Shown here: piece after piece, positions 1 to 8,555 of the stretch | Layout: each line of letters opens with the position of its first letter | Numbering within the stretch: position 1 is the first letter of the stretch | Assembly: GCA_011389895.1 (NCBI GenBank) | Contig: JAABTN010000027.1 | Location: forward strand, 1-38,025 | Direction of reading: 5' to 3' | From: Maritimibacter sp. | GTDB taxonomy: Bacteria > Pseudomonadota > Alphaproteobacteria > Rhodobacterales > Rhodobacteraceae | DNA length: 38,025 nucleotides | Translations under genes and position numbers: made by a program | The notes under the pieces: generated by a model | Databases searched by the model: none | Seen by the model: the letters and a program-made list of their open reading frames with translations, nothing else | What the model was told of the DNA's origin: nothing

Positions 1-876
1 TTCTTCATTGAGCGCCGCGAGAACCTCGAACGCATCGCCTTGCCGGGTTGAAAACAGCGCGCCCAACCCGCGCGCCTCCGCCCCTCGCGTGGCAAGCGCG
101 AGCGCGGGGGCGGAGCCATCGACCGCAAGTGCGCTTTCTGCCCCGCCCGCCAGCGCGGCGAGCGAGAAGCCACCCACGTGCGAGAACACGTCGAGCACGC
201 GCGCATCCTTGGCAAGCCCCGCAGCAAAGGCATGGTTCGGGCGCTGGTCGTAAAACAGCCCCGTCTTCTGCCCGCCCAGAAGATCGGCCATGTAGGTCGC
301 TCCGTTCATTGGCACCGGGATCGGCCCATCCACCGTGCCCGAGATCACCTCGATCCCCTCGTCCAGCCCTTCGAGCGCGCGCGCTCGACCGGACGCGTTC
401 TTCACCACGGTGAGAATGCCGGTGATATCGCGCAGCGCGCCTGCAAGATCGTCGATCATAACCTCGGCCCAGGCCGCGTTGGGCTGAATCACCGCCGTGT
501 CGCCAAACCGGTCGATGATGACACCCGGTAGCCCGTCGGCCTCGGCATGAACCAGCCGGTAATAGGGGTCGGGAAACAGCCGGTCGCGGTGCCGCAGCGC
601 CGTCTCGATCCGGCGCGCCACCCAGGCGCGGTCGATCCGGGTGTCCACGTCCCGCTCCAACATGCGCCCGATGATGCGCGAGCGCGGGTTGGCCGCGATC
701 AGGCCGAGCGGCCTTCGGTCGGCATCCTCCAGCACCGCGATGGTGCCCGGCGCGATCGCCTTTGTCCGGCGGTCGGTCACCACCTCGTTGTCGTAAACCC
801 ATGGCGCGCCATGGCGAATGGCGCGCGCATCGGTCTTTGGTTTGAGACGAATTACGGGTCGGTCAGCATGTGTCAT
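1..876 (-). CDS. RlmI-like class I SAM-dependent rRNA methyltransferase (3' end outside window)
   Basis: The first 292 residues are present; the frame stays open to base 1, so roughly the last quarter of a family protein of about 390-400 residues is missing. The start is the ATG at 874-876 (MTHADRPVIRL). The N-terminal part resembles the PUA-like domain of the family (APWVYDNEVV). The middle carries LLGGQKTGLFYDQRPNHAF, and then the SAM-binding motif I, VLDVFSHVGGFSLAAL, followed by the acidic residue in LAVDG. These are the hallmarks of RlmI, which methylates C5 of a 23S rRNA cytosine (C1962 in E. coli). The catalytic cysteine motifs would lie beyond the window edge, so the exact substrate (RlmI versus a paralogue) is inferred. 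Confidence 0.85.
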   Translation of the reverse strand, partial: MTHADRPVIRLKPKTDARAIRHGAPWVYDNEVVTDRRTKAIAPGTIAVLEDADRRPLGLIAANPRSRIIGRMLERDVDTRIDRAWVARRIETALRHRDRLFPDPYYRLVHAEADGLPGVIIDRFGDTAVIQPNAAWAEVMIDDLAGALRDITGILTVVKNASGRARALEGLDEGIEVISGTVDGPIPVPMNGATYMADLLGGQKTGLFYDQRPNHAFAAGLAKDARVLDVFSHVGGFSLAALAGGAESALAVDGSAPALALATRGAEARGLGALFSTRQGDAFEVLAALNEE

Positions 877-931
877 GCCGCCTCATAGCGCGCACGCGCC
901 GGGCCGGAAAGCCCCGCGCGCAGGCGCCTGG

Positions 932-1588
932 TCAAAGCTTGCCGATCCGCTCGCGGATCAGGGCGGCAAGATGGTCGTGGATACGCACCGCTTGGGTTTG
1001 CCCCTTCGCCTCGGCCCGACGCGCCGCTGCGCCAGAGAGGGCGGCGAATTCGGTCGAAACCGCCTCGGGCCCATAAAGAACCGTGCCACTGCGTGGGTCG
1101 ATCAGGCGAAAGGTAAAGTCGATTTCATGCTGCCCACCAAAGAATTTCCGCGTGATCGGGGTCACCGCGTGAAACCTGTGCAGGGTGACATCGAGAACTG
1201 CTGACTGCGCGCGCCCGGCACCGCCGATGTCCGTGGTCCCGGCTTCCAACGCCCGGGTCACGATCCGGTCCACCTGCGCATGACGGTCCCCCAGTGGTTC
1301 CTCCTGCCACAAGATATGCGCACGCGGCTTGATCGATTGCGCTTCGCTCACGCTCAGACTGCGCGGCACCTCGACGCGCACCGTGCTGATCGAAAAGCGG
1401 CCCGACGCGGGTTGAACCGGGGCCGCGCCGGACTGGGGCGCGGCGACCAGCGGCGTCTGGCCCGCGCTCCGCGTGACCTCGGCATGCTCAAGCTCACCGG
1501 GACCCGCACAGGCCCCGAGAAACGTGCCCAAAAGGACCGAAAGCGCGATGGAGCGCGATGTGTGTGTTACGCGGTGACGGGTTTTCAT
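932..1588 (-). CDS. Predicted lipoprotein of unknown function
   Basis: 218 residues. The start at 1588 (MKTRHRV) is chosen because AAGGA lies 8 bases upstream and a lipoprotein signal follows at once: a basic n-region, a hydrophobic stretch and the lipobox LGAC with Cys27. A longer reading frame starting at 1714 lacks both. The mature part has a low-complexity Ala/Pro linker, then a domain with VRVEVPRSLSVSEAQSIKP, GDRHAQVDRIV and ALEAG. From memory it resembles the DUF6778-type lipoproteins of Rhodobacteraceae, but I could not search. It probably sits in the inner or outer membrane facing the periplasm. It is transcribed divergently from edd. No enzymatic motif is visible. Confidence 0.72.
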   Translation of the reverse strand: MKTRHRVTHTSRSIALSVLLGTFLGACAGPGELEHAEVTRSAGQTPLVAAPQSGAAPVQPASGRFSISTVRVEVPRSLSVSEAQSIKPRAHILWQEEPLGDRHAQVDRIVTRALEAGTTDIGGAGRAQSAVLDVTLHRFHAVTPITRKFFGGQHEIDFTFRLIDPRSGTVLYGPEAVSTEFAALSGAAARRAEAKGQTQAVRIHDHLAALIRERIGKL

Positions 1589-1746
1589 GATCTCATCCTT
1601 CCGATCAAGGCTACGTCTCTGGACAAGATAGTTAACGATTTCGTCCACAATGGGGCGGTGGCAGCGTGTATTTGTGACATCTCGCGAACAATGCCAGCCA
1701 CGGCGCCGGTCCAACTGGCGCGGATCAAGACTCGCGTCAGATGGGT

Positions 1747-1760
1747 TGTTAGCGGTAACG
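1747..1760. promoter_or_regulatory. GntR-like (LacI-family) operator in the edd promoter region
   Basis: TGTTAGCGGTAACG has the arms GTTA and TAAC around a central CG, the geometry of LacI-family operators. It is close to the E. coli gluconate repressor (GntR) box, ATGTTA-CCGG-TAACAT. It lies 58 bases before the edd start and overlaps a possible -35 (TTGTTA, 1746-1751). A -10 is not clear: GATACT at 1767-1772 gives only a 15-base spacer. Seen: the palindrome. Inferred: repression of edd-eda released by a sugar acid. Confidence 0.5.
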
Positions 1761-1817
1761 GCCCGTGATACTTAACGGGCAAAGACCCCGGCACCCTAGC
1801 CAAGAACAGGAAACCGC

Positions 1818-3623
1818 ATGTCCTTGCATTCCGAAATCGACCGCGTCACCCAACGGATCATCGCCCGCAGCGCAGACCGGCGCGCGACCTATATGGACCG
1901 CATCCGCGCACAGGTGGAAAAAGGCCCAAACCGCGCACATCTAAGCTGTTCGGGTCAGGCCCATGCCTACGCGGGCGCGGGCCCCGATCAGGAGGCGCTG
2001 GCCACCAAGGATGCCCCCAACCTCGGGATCGTCACCGCCTATAACGACATGCTTTCGGCTCATCAGCCGTTCGAACGCTTCCCCGATCTGATCAAGGCCG
2101 CGGCGCGCGCCGAAGGGGCGACGGCGCAGGTCGCGGGCGGTGTCCCGGCCATGTGCGACGGGGTCACGCAAGGTGAAGTGGGCATGGAGCTTTCGCTCTT
2201 TTCACGCGACGTCATCGCGCTCGCCACCGGCGTTGCCTTGAGCCACGATACCTTCGACGCGGCGGTTTACCTCGGGGTTTGCGACAAGATCGTTCCGGGT
2301 CTCGTGATCGCCGCTGCCACCTTTGGCCATATCCCCGGTATCTTCATGCCCGCCGGGCCCATGACCTCGGGCCTGCCCAATGATGAGAAGGCCAAGGTGC
2401 GCCAGAAATTCGCTGCGGGCGAGATCGGGCGCGAGGAATTGATGGAGGCCGAGATGGCCGCCTATCACGGCCCCGGAACCTGCACCTTCTACGGCACCGC
2501 GAATTCGAACCAGATGCTGATGGAATTCATGGGGCTGCACCTGCCGGGCGCGAGCTTCGTGAACCCGAACACGCCCCTGCGCGATGCCCTGACAGAAGAG
2601 GCCGCGCGCCGGGCTACGCAGATCACGGCGGCAGGCAATGCCTTTACCCCGGTTGCCGAGGTGCTGGACGAAAAGGCCTTTGTGAACGCCATCGTCGGGC
2701 TGATGGCCACCGGCGGGTCAACCAACCTTCTGCTCCACCTGCCCGCGATGGCGCGGGCGGCGGGCATAGATCTCGCGCTTGAGGATTTTGCCGATATTTC
2801 CGCCGTCACGCCGCTCATGGCGCGGGTCTATCCCAACGGTCTGGCGGACGTGAACCATTTTCACGCCGCAGGCGGGCTGGGCTACATGATCGGCAACCTT
2901 CTGGACGAAGGGCTTTTGCATGACGATGTGCGCACCGTGGCGGGCGATGGCCTGTCGCGTTATGCGCATGAGCCGAAGCTTGAAGACGGGCGGATCAGTT
3001 ATGAAAGCGCCCCGCGCAAAAGCGTGAATGACAAGATCCTGCGCGCGGCCTCGGACCCGTTCCAGCAAACCGGCGGGCTGTCGTGGATGACCGGCAACCT
3101 GGGCCAAGCGGTGATGAAGGTCTCCGCCGTCGACCCCGCGCGCCACGTGATCGAGGCCCGCGCACGGGTGTTTCACGATCAGGGCGCGGTGAAGGCGGCC
3201 TTCAAAGCCGGTGAATTTACCGAGGACACCGTGGTCGTCGTCCGGTTCCAGGGGCCGAAGGCCAACGGCATGCCCGAATTGCACGGTCTCACCCCCACGC
3301 TCGCGGTGTTGCAGGACCGGGGGCTGAAGGTCGCGCTGGTCACCGATGGGCGCATGTCGGGCGCGTCTGGCAAGGTGCCCTCGGCGATCCACATGTCGCC
3401 CGAGGCGATGAACGGAGGCCCGATTGCCAAGGTGCGCGACGGCGATATGGTGCGCCTCGACGCCACCAAGGGCACCATCGACGTGCTCACCGACGGGTTC
3501 GCCGACCGCGCCCCGGTCACCGTCGATCTTTCCGCCAACACCCACGGGCTTGGCCGCGAGATGTTCGAGATTTTCCGCCAGAACGTCGGCCTCGCCGCCG
3601 ATGGCGCTGGCGTCGTTGTCTGA
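1818..3623 (+). CDS. edd: Phosphogluconate dehydratase
   Basis: 601 residues, the normal length for Edd. It converts 6-phosphogluconate to 2-keto-3-deoxy-6-phosphogluconate (KDPG), the first reaction specific to the Entner-Doudoroff pathway, in the cytoplasm. The IlvD/Edd signatures are intact: NLGIVTAYNDMLSAHQPF, MCDGVTQGE (Cys113), GVCDKIVPG (Cys155) and GTCTFYGTANSNQ (Cys222). These supply the cysteines expected to hold the Fe-S cluster. The C-terminal half carries VTDGRMSGASGKVPSAIH, typical of the family. The start has AGG 8 bases upstream. eda follows after 12 bases, so the two form an operon. Sequence order and length favour Edd over dihydroxy-acid dehydratase IlvD (about 560-615 residues), and the eda neighbour settles it. 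Confidence 0.97.
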   Translation: MSLHSEIDRVTQRIIARSADRRATYMDRIRAQVEKGPNRAHLSCSGQAHAYAGAGPDQEALATKDAPNLGIVTAYNDMLSAHQPFERFPDLIKAAARAEGATAQVAGGVPAMCDGVTQGEVGMELSLFSRDVIALATGVALSHDTFDAAVYLGVCDKIVPGLVIAAATFGHIPGIFMPAGPMTSGLPNDEKAKVRQKFAAGEIGREELMEAEMAAYHGPGTCTFYGTANSNQMLMEFMGLHLPGASFVNPNTPLRDALTEEAARRATQITAAGNAFTPVAEVLDEKAFVNAIVGLMATGGSTNLLLHLPAMARAAGIDLALEDFADISAVTPLMARVYPNGLADVNHFHAAGGLGYMIGNLLDEGLLHDDVRTVAGDGLSRYAHEPKLEDGRISYESAPRKSVNDKILRAASDPFQQTGGLSWMTGNLGQAVMKVSAVDPARHVIEARARVFHDQGAVKAAFKAGEFTEDTVVVVRFQGPKANGMPELHGLTPTLAVLQDRGLKVALVTDGRMSGASGKVPSAIHMSPEAMNGGPIAKVRDGDMVRLDATKGTIDVLTDGFADRAPVTVDLSANTHGLGREMFEIFRQNVGLAADGAGVVV

Positions 3624-3635
3624 GGAGCGGAAAAC

Positions 3636-4277
3636 ATGACCCCAGAAGCCGCAAGCCGCGACGCCGAAGCCATCTGCACCTTGGCCCCGATCGTGCCGGT
3701 GCTTGTCGTCGACCGGGTGGACCAGGCCGCACCGCTGGCCCGCGCGCTTGTCGCAGGCGGGCTTCCGGCGCTGGAAGTGACCCTGCGTACCGAGGCGGCG
3801 CTCGACGTGATCGCCGCGATGGCCGAGGTCGAGGGCGGCGTGGTCGGGGCCGGAACGCTTCTGACCCCAGACGACGTGAAGCGCGCGAAGGACGCGGGCG
3901 CGCGCTTCGGCGTCTCGCCCGGCGCGACCGACACCCTGCTGGCGGCCTGCGAAGCGGCTGATTTGCCGCTTCTGCCGGGTGCGTCCTCGGCCACCGAAGC
4001 CATGCGGCTTTTGGAGCGAGGATACCGGGTGCAGAAATTCTTTCCGGCGGAAGCCGCCGGGGGCGCACCGTTTCTCAAATCGCTCGCCGCGCCCCTGCCC
4101 CAGATCCGGTTTTGCCCGACCGGCGGTATTTCACCCGAGAACGCGACCAGCTATCTCGCCCTGCCCAACGTAATTTGCGCCGGGGGGTCATGGGTCGCGC
4201 CCAAGGCCATGGTGGAAGCCGAGGATTGGGACGGGATCGAAGCGCTGGCCCGGGCGGCGGCGGCCCTGCCCCGCTAG
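3636..4277 (+). CDS. eda: KHG/KDPG aldolase
   Basis: 213 residues, full length. It cleaves KDPG to pyruvate and glyceraldehyde 3-phosphate, completing the Entner-Doudoroff pathway; the family can also act on 4-hydroxy-2-oxoglutarate. The Schiff-base lysine is Lys134 in RVQKFFPAEAAGG. Glu47 in ALEVTLRT is the conserved acid/base residue. GAGTLLTPDD and FCPTGGISPENA are the phosphate-binding loops of the TIM barrel. Its ribosome-binding site GAGGAG overlaps the edd stop codon, suggesting translational coupling. It ends 4 bases before the end of a convergent gene, and I see no terminator hairpin between them. Confidence 0.97.
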   Translation: MTPEAASRDAEAICTLAPIVPVLVVDRVDQAAPLARALVAGGLPALEVTLRTEAALDVIAAMAEVEGGVVGAGTLLTPDDVKRAKDAGARFGVSPGATDTLLAACEAADLPLLPGASSATEAMRLLERGYRVQKFFPAEAAGGAPFLKSLAAPLPQIRFCPTGGISPENATSYLALPNVICAGGSWVAPKAMVEAEDWDGIEALARAAAALPR

Positions 4278-4281
4278 GTTT

Positions 4282-4575
4282 TCAACTTCGGCGCGCGCGC
4301 GAGCCGCCCCGCCGACCCCGCGCTTCGACCGTCTTGCCCTGCCCTTCGCGAAGCACCTGTGTCATCGGATGATCCGGCGCGGCGGGGCCATAGACCGACA
4401 ACAAGAGATCAATGTCCTCGGTGGTGCGAACCGCTGCGCGGTGGCTGATGGCCCAGTCGAAAAAGATCACCCGGCAATCCTGTATCGTGATGCCCTCGAT
4501 AGCATAGGCTTCCCGGATCAGCCCGCTTGGGTCGACCGCCCGAAGCGCCTCTTCGTCGTCTTGCATGCGCGTCAT
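4282..4575 (-). CDS. Small conserved-looking protein coupled to glnE
   Basis: 97 residues, not recognised as a named family. The start at 4575 (MTRMQDDEEAL) is chosen because its ATG overlaps the glnE stop codon as ATGA, the common arrangement for coupled genes; a second ATG lies three codons on. The sequence is an acidic helical N-terminus (DEEALRAVDPSGLIREAYAI), a core with CRVIFFDWAISHRAA, a short APDHPMTQVLREG motif, and a basic Arg/Gly-rich tail. It has no signal peptide and no membrane segment. From memory, similar short proteins sit next to glnE in other roseobacters, but I could not check this. No function is assigned. Confidence 0.7.
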   Translation of the reverse strand: MTRMQDDEEALRAVDPSGLIREAYAIEGITIQDCRVIFFDWAISHRAAVRTTEDIDLLLSVYGPAAPDHPMTQVLREGQGKTVEARGRRGGSRARRS

Positions 4576-7361
4576 GCGGATACCTCCCCGGGTATGCGGG
4601 CCAAGACCGCCTCGATCGCGGCCTCGGAGCCTTTGACGCAATGCGTCACCTTCGCCAAGAGCGCCTCGGCACTGTCCACGCCCATCACACGGCACAAGAA
4701 CCCGCGCCCACCCGGGCCGATGGCATCAAGATCAAGCCGATCTTCGGTCAAGAGCTTCGTCGCCGATTGCAACAGGCGCAGGGTGTCATAGGCCTTTGTG
4801 AGCGCGCGCGCCTCGGTCTCGCCGATCCAGCCGATGCTCACCCCGGCCTCGATCTGCGCCCGCGTCTCGCGCGGGGTCTCAGGGGCAAGGACGGCGGCGG
4901 CCTGTGCGATCAATTCGATGTCTTGCAACCGCCCCGGTCCGATCTTGGCGTCCAGTGGCCCGGACCCCGCCTTTGCCTCGGCGATCCGGGCGCGCATGTC
5001 GATCACGTCGCGCAGGGTGGCCTCCGGGGCGCGGGGAAGCGACAGAACCTCGCACCGGAGCGCCTCGACCGCCGCGCCGATCTCGTCCTCGCCCGCCACG
5101 GCGCGCGCACGGGTGAGCGCAAGATGTTCCCAGGTCCAGGCCTCGCCGCGCTGATAGCTTTCGAACGCCGTGAGAGACGTGGCAACCGGCCCCTGCCGCC
5201 CTGAGGGTCTGAGCCGCATGTCCACCTCGTAAAGCCGCCCCTCGGGCATCTGGGCCGACAGCGCGGTGACAAGCGCCTGTGTGAGCCGCGAATAATAGGC
5301 CCGCGCGCCAAGCGGGCGGCGTCCATCGCTCTCCGCATCTCCCGGCGCATCGTAGATCAGGATCAGGTCGAGATCCGAGGTCGCGGTCGTGGTGCGCGCG
5401 CCGAGCGACCCCATGCCGATCACCGCCGCGCCCTTGCCCGGCGGCGCGCCATGTTTGCGGGCAAAATCTTCGACCACGAAAGGCCAGAGCACCCGCACCA
5501 CCGCATCCGCGAGATCGGCATATTCGCGCGCCGCCTCATCGCCGGTGATCAGGCCGCGCAACAGATGCACCCCGATCCTGAAATGCCATTCCTTCATCCA
5601 CCGCCGCGCGCCATCAAGCCGGGTCTCGTAGTCGTCGAACGGGGCGAGATAGGCGTCAAGCTCGACCCTCAGCCCCGCTTCACCCGGCCAATCGGCGAAG
5701 AAATCCCCCCCGATCACGGCATCGAGCACTTGGGCATTGCGCCCGAGATAGACCGAGAGCGCGGGGGCGGTCGACGCGATATCAAGGATCAGATCGACCA
5801 GCGCCGGGTTCGCCTCGAACAAGGCAAAAAGCTGAACACCGGCGGGCAGGCCCTTGAGAAATTTATCGAAATTCAAAAGCGCCTCGCGCGGGCGGGCACC
5901 CCCGGTGAGCTTTGCCACGAGATCGGGCTTGAGCCGCTCAAAAATCGCCACGGCGCGCGACGAGCGCAGCGCAGGGTAGGATTTCCATCCATCCACGATC
6001 TCGGCATCCTCGGGCGACAGGTCATAGCCGTCATCCGGCGCACCGGTCCCGTCGGGCGCAAAGAAATCCTCGGTCAAGGTGTGCACTTCGGTCAAAGCCT
6101 CGGTCAGCTCGGATTTCAGAACCTCGGTATCGGCGTCCATCATGGCCGCGATGCGGGCAAAGCCTTCGGGCGACGTGGGCAGCGCATGGGTCTGGGCGTC
6201 CCGCACCATCTGCACGCGATGCTCGATCTCGCGGTGGAACCGGTAGTGCCGGGTCAAACGCGCCGCCGCCTCTTCGGGCACCCAGCCCTTCTCGGCCAGC
6301 GCGGCCAGCCCCGCCACCGTGCCGGTCACCCGCAGGTCGTGGTCGCGCCCGCCCGCGATCAGCTGCCGGGTCTGGGTAAAGAACTCGATCTCGCGAATGC
6401 CGCCGCGCCCCAGCTTCATGTCGTGGCCCGGCAAGGTGATCGGTCCATGCAATCCCTTCTCGCGCCGAATGCGCAGGCGCATGTCATGGGCATCCTGAAT
6501 GGCCGCGAAATCAAGGTGTTTGCGGTAGACGAACGGGATCAGCCTGTCGAGAAAGGCCGCCCCAGCCGCCCGGTCTCCCGCGCAAGCGCGCGCCTTGATG
6601 AACGCCGCGCGTTCCCATGTGCGCCCGAGACTTTCGTAATAGCGTTCCGCCGCATCCATCGACACGATGACGGGCGTGACCGAGGGATCGGGTCTCAGCC
6701 GTAGATCGGTGCGAAAGACATAGCCCTCGGCGGTGTTTTCCGACAACATCGCGCTCATCTTGCGCACCGCGCGGATGAGGCTGGCGCGCGCATCGTGGAA
6801 ATCGTCGGGATCAAAGCGTTCCTCGTCAAACAGCATGATCAGGTCGATGTCCGACGAATAATTCAGCTCGTAAGCCCCCATCTTGCCCATCGCCAGCGCC
6901 ACCGCGCCACCGGCCAGGTCACGTGCCATGGCGTCGCCCCCCGGCAACTTGCCCCGGCGCACCTCTTCCCCGACATGATGGGCGAGCGCGGCCTGCGTGG
7001 CGAGATCGGCAAAATCGGTCAGCGCATGGGTCACCTCTTCCAGCGACCAGACACCGGCGAGATCGGCGAGCCCGCAATAAAGCGCCACCCGCCGTTTCGC
7101 GACTCTCAGCGCCACGTCGAGCGGGCCCTCTTCAAGGATCAGAGCAGAGGCAAAGGCAACACCGGGTTCTTCGGACAGGGCCGCGCGCAGCCATGCCTCT
7201 TCGCGTTCCATCAACCCCTTGAGATAGGGCGAACATCCAGCAACCCCGACCAGAACCTGACGCACCTCGGGGGCGAGATCGTCGAAACGCTGCCGGGCAT
7301 CGGCGGCATGATCGGCCTCAAACGGCCGGGGGGATCGGGTGATGGAACGGGCAAATGTCAT
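4572..7361 (-). CDS. glnE: Bifunctional glutamine synthetase adenylyltransferase/deadenylyltransferase
   Basis: 929 residues from the start at 7361 (MTFARSITR), the usual GlnE size. An in-frame ATG 24 bases upstream is possible, but neither start has a strong ribosome-binding site. GlnE adds AMP to and removes it from glutamine synthetase in response to PII and glutamine, so it controls ammonium assimilation. Two nucleotidyltransferase domains are visible. The N-terminal (deadenylylating) domain has YELNYSSDIDLIMLFD at about 164-179, and the C-terminal (adenylylating) domain has TSDLDLILIYD at about 658-668. Both keep the D-x-D metal-binding pair. It is divergent from a YbaK gene across 62 bases, and its stop codon overlaps the next gene. 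Confidence 0.96.
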   Translation of the reverse strand: MTFARSITRSPRPFEADHAADARQRFDDLAPEVRQVLVGVAGCSPYLKGLMEREEAWLRAALSEEPGVAFASALILEEGPLDVALRVAKRRVALYCGLADLAGVWSLEEVTHALTDFADLATQAALAHHVGEEVRRGKLPGGDAMARDLAGGAVALAMGKMGAYELNYSSDIDLIMLFDEERFDPDDFHDARASLIRAVRKMSAMLSENTAEGYVFRTDLRLRPDPSVTPVIVSMDAAERYYESLGRTWERAAFIKARACAGDRAAGAAFLDRLIPFVYRKHLDFAAIQDAHDMRLRIRREKGLHGPITLPGHDMKLGRGGIREIEFFTQTRQLIAGGRDHDLRVTGTVAGLAALAEKGWVPEEAAARLTRHYRFHREIEHRVQMVRDAQTHALPTSPEGFARIAAMMDADTEVLKSELTEALTEVHTLTEDFFAPDGTGAPDDGYDLSPEDAEIVDGWKSYPALRSSRAVAIFERLKPDLVAKLTGGARPREALLNFDKFLKGLPAGVQLFALFEANPALVDLILDIASTAPALSVYLGRNAQVLDAVIGGDFFADWPGEAGLRVELDAYLAPFDDYETRLDGARRWMKEWHFRIGVHLLRGLITGDEAAREYADLADAVVRVLWPFVVEDFARKHGAPPGKGAAVIGMGSLGARTTTATSDLDLILIYDAPGDAESDGRRPLGARAYYSRLTQALVTALSAQMPEGRLYEVDMRLRPSGRQGPVATSLTAFESYQRGEAWTWEHLALTRARAVAGEDEIGAAVEALRCEVLSLPRAPEATLRDVIDMRARIAEAKAGSGPLDAKIGPGRLQDIELIAQAAAVLAPETPRETRAQIEAGVSIGWIGETEARALTKAYDTLRLLQSATKLLTEDRLDLDAIGPGGRGFLCRVMGVDSAEALLAKVTHCVKGSEAAIEAVLARIPGEVSA

Positions 7362-7423
7362 GGGCGGACAGTGGCGCTGACGCATGGGGTGGTCAAGACG
7401 CGATCAATATGCTCACTGGCGAT

Positions 7424-7894
7424 ATGAGCAAGTCATTGAAACGCGTCAAACGTGCATTGGACGAGGCCGGGATCACGGCTGAAATCCTCGAGATGGCCGA
7501 GGGCACCCGGACGGCGGAAGATGCCGCGCGGGCCGCGGGCTGCGAGATCGACCAGATCGTGAAATCGGTGATTTTCCGGGGCGAGGAAGATGGCCGTGCA
7601 ATCCTGTTTCTCACCGCCGGGGGCAACCGGGTGGATGGGGTGAAGGCAAGCGCGGTGGCGGGCGAAGCGCTGGGCAAGGCCGACGCCGCACTGATCCGCG
7701 AACAGACCGGCTTCGCAATCGGCGGTGTTGCCCCCATCGGGCACCTGACCCCGATCCGTGCTTTCATCGACCCAAGGCTCTTCGATTTCGACGTGATCTG
7801 GTCCGCAGCGGGCACGCCACGGCATGTTTTTGCCGTTGATCCGCGCGATATCGAACGGCTTTCCGGGGCACAAGCAGCTGATTTCACTTCATAA
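7424..7894 (+). CDS. YbaK/EbsC-family aminoacyl-tRNA deacylase
   Basis: 156 residues. The start at 7424 (MSKSLKRVKRAL) fits the family length; an upstream in-frame extension to 7355 would run into the glnE start. The fold is the YbaK/ProX editing domain, which hydrolyses wrongly charged tRNAs such as Cys- or Ala-tRNA(Pro). Visible signatures are IVKSVIFRG with the conserved Lys47, FLTAGGNRVD, the glycine loop FAIGGVAPIGH (97-107), and HVFAVDP near the end. Substrate choice within this family cannot be read from sequence by eye. It is the first gene rightward of the glnE promoter gap and is followed by two operator-like palindromes. Confidence 0.9.
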   Translation: MSKSLKRVKRALDEAGITAEILEMAEGTRTAEDAARAAGCEIDQIVKSVIFRGEEDGRAILFLTAGGNRVDGVKASAVAGEALGKADAALIREQTGFAIGGVAPIGHLTPIRAFIDPRLFDFDVIWSAAGTPRHVFAVDPRDIERLSGAQAADFTS

Positions 7895-7902
7895 TCAAAA
7901 TT

Positions 7903-7923
7903 AATGTGAATGATTTTCACATT
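7903..7923. promoter_or_regulatory. Operator-like palindrome, copy 1
   Basis: AATGTGAA-TGATT-TTCACATT is a perfect 8-base inverted repeat with a 5-base spacer. It starts 8 bases after the YbaK stop and ends 99 bases before the DUF2852 start. A near-identical copy begins 58 bases further on. The regulator is not identified. The central TGAATGATTTTCA superficially resembles metal-regulator boxes but does not match one I know. Confidence 0.6.
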
Positions 7924-7960
7924 TTTCCTTGATCCCGACGCCCGTCATGCCAATCTATGC

Positions 7961-7981
7961 AATGTGAAAGACATTCACATC
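7961..7981. promoter_or_regulatory. Operator-like palindrome, copy 2
   Basis: AATGTGAA-AGACA-TTCACATC repeats the first palindrome with the same 5-base spacer and one mismatch in the last base, while the spacer itself differs. That is what a protein-binding site rather than a duplication would look like. It lies 41 bases before the DUF2852 start. A weak -35 (TTGATC, 7929-7934) lies between the two copies, with its -10 expected near or just before copy 2, so binding would cover or flank the promoter. Confidence 0.6.
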
Positions 7982-8022
7982 GCACAGACCGCTGCACCGC
8001 ATGAACAGAAAGGACAACGCCA

Positions 8023-8535
8023 ATGAGCACCGCCGTGGACAGCACCGTTCCGCACAATCGTGGGGGATGGTTCGCAAATGCCGAAGCCTGGCTTGATGAT
8101 AAGGGCAAAGGGGCCTGGATCGCGGCCATGGTTCTCGGGTTCATCTTTTTCTGGCCCGTCGGCCTCGCCCTTCTGGCCTACATGATATGGAGCAAACGCA
8201 TGTTCGCAGGATCTTGCAACGGCAAGCGCCGCGCCCGTCATCACCGCGACGAGGGCGCCCACATGAGCCAGCGCCACGGATTTCGCGCGACCGGCAACGG
8301 GGCCTTCGATGCCTACAAGGCCGAAACGCTCAGACGCCTGATGACCGAGCAGGAACAGTTCGAGGCCTTTCTCGACCGTCTCCGTGACGCCAAGGACAAG
8401 CAGGAATTCGACCAGTTCATGGACGAACGCGCCACCGCCGCCCGCGCCACCGATGCGGATACGGGCACCGATGAGGACGACGAAACCGGCATCGGCGAAG
8501 ACGGGCCCGTGGTGGCCCGCGAACCCAAGGGCTGA
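8023..8535 (+). CDS. DUF2852 membrane-anchored protein
   Basis: 170 residues, preceded by AGAAAGGA. A short N-terminal segment (WFANAEAWLDDKGKGAW) leads into one transmembrane helix at about 32-53 (FIFFWPVGLALLAYMIWSKR). A basic His/Arg patch follows (KRRARHHRDEG), then a helical region with FDAYKAETLRRLMTEQEQFE and KDKQEFDQFM, and a very acidic tail. This order is that of DUF2852, a family common in Alphaproteobacteria with no established function. The soluble part is probably cytoplasmic because of the basic patch after the helix. Expression is probably set by the two palindromes upstream. A hairpin follows the gene. Confidence 0.85.
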   Translation: MSTAVDSTVPHNRGGWFANAEAWLDDKGKGAWIAAMVLGFIFFWPVGLALLAYMIWSKRMFAGSCNGKRRARHHRDEGAHMSQRHGFRATGNGAFDAYKAETLRRLMTEQEQFEAFLDRLRDAKDKQEFDQFMDERATAARATDADTGTDEDDETGIGEDGPVVAREPKG

Positions 8536-8555
8536 GACCCCGCATAGACCGCAGA

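Noticed and set aside
932..1714. Longer lipoprotein start at 1714
   Set aside because: The extra 42 residues are polar, have no signal-peptide logic, and the ATG at 1588 has a ribosome-binding site directly before a lipobox signal.
5451..6704. A 417-codon plus-strand open frame opposite glnE
   Set aside because: Antisense of the well-supported glnE; no domain, no ribosome-binding site and shadow-type composition.
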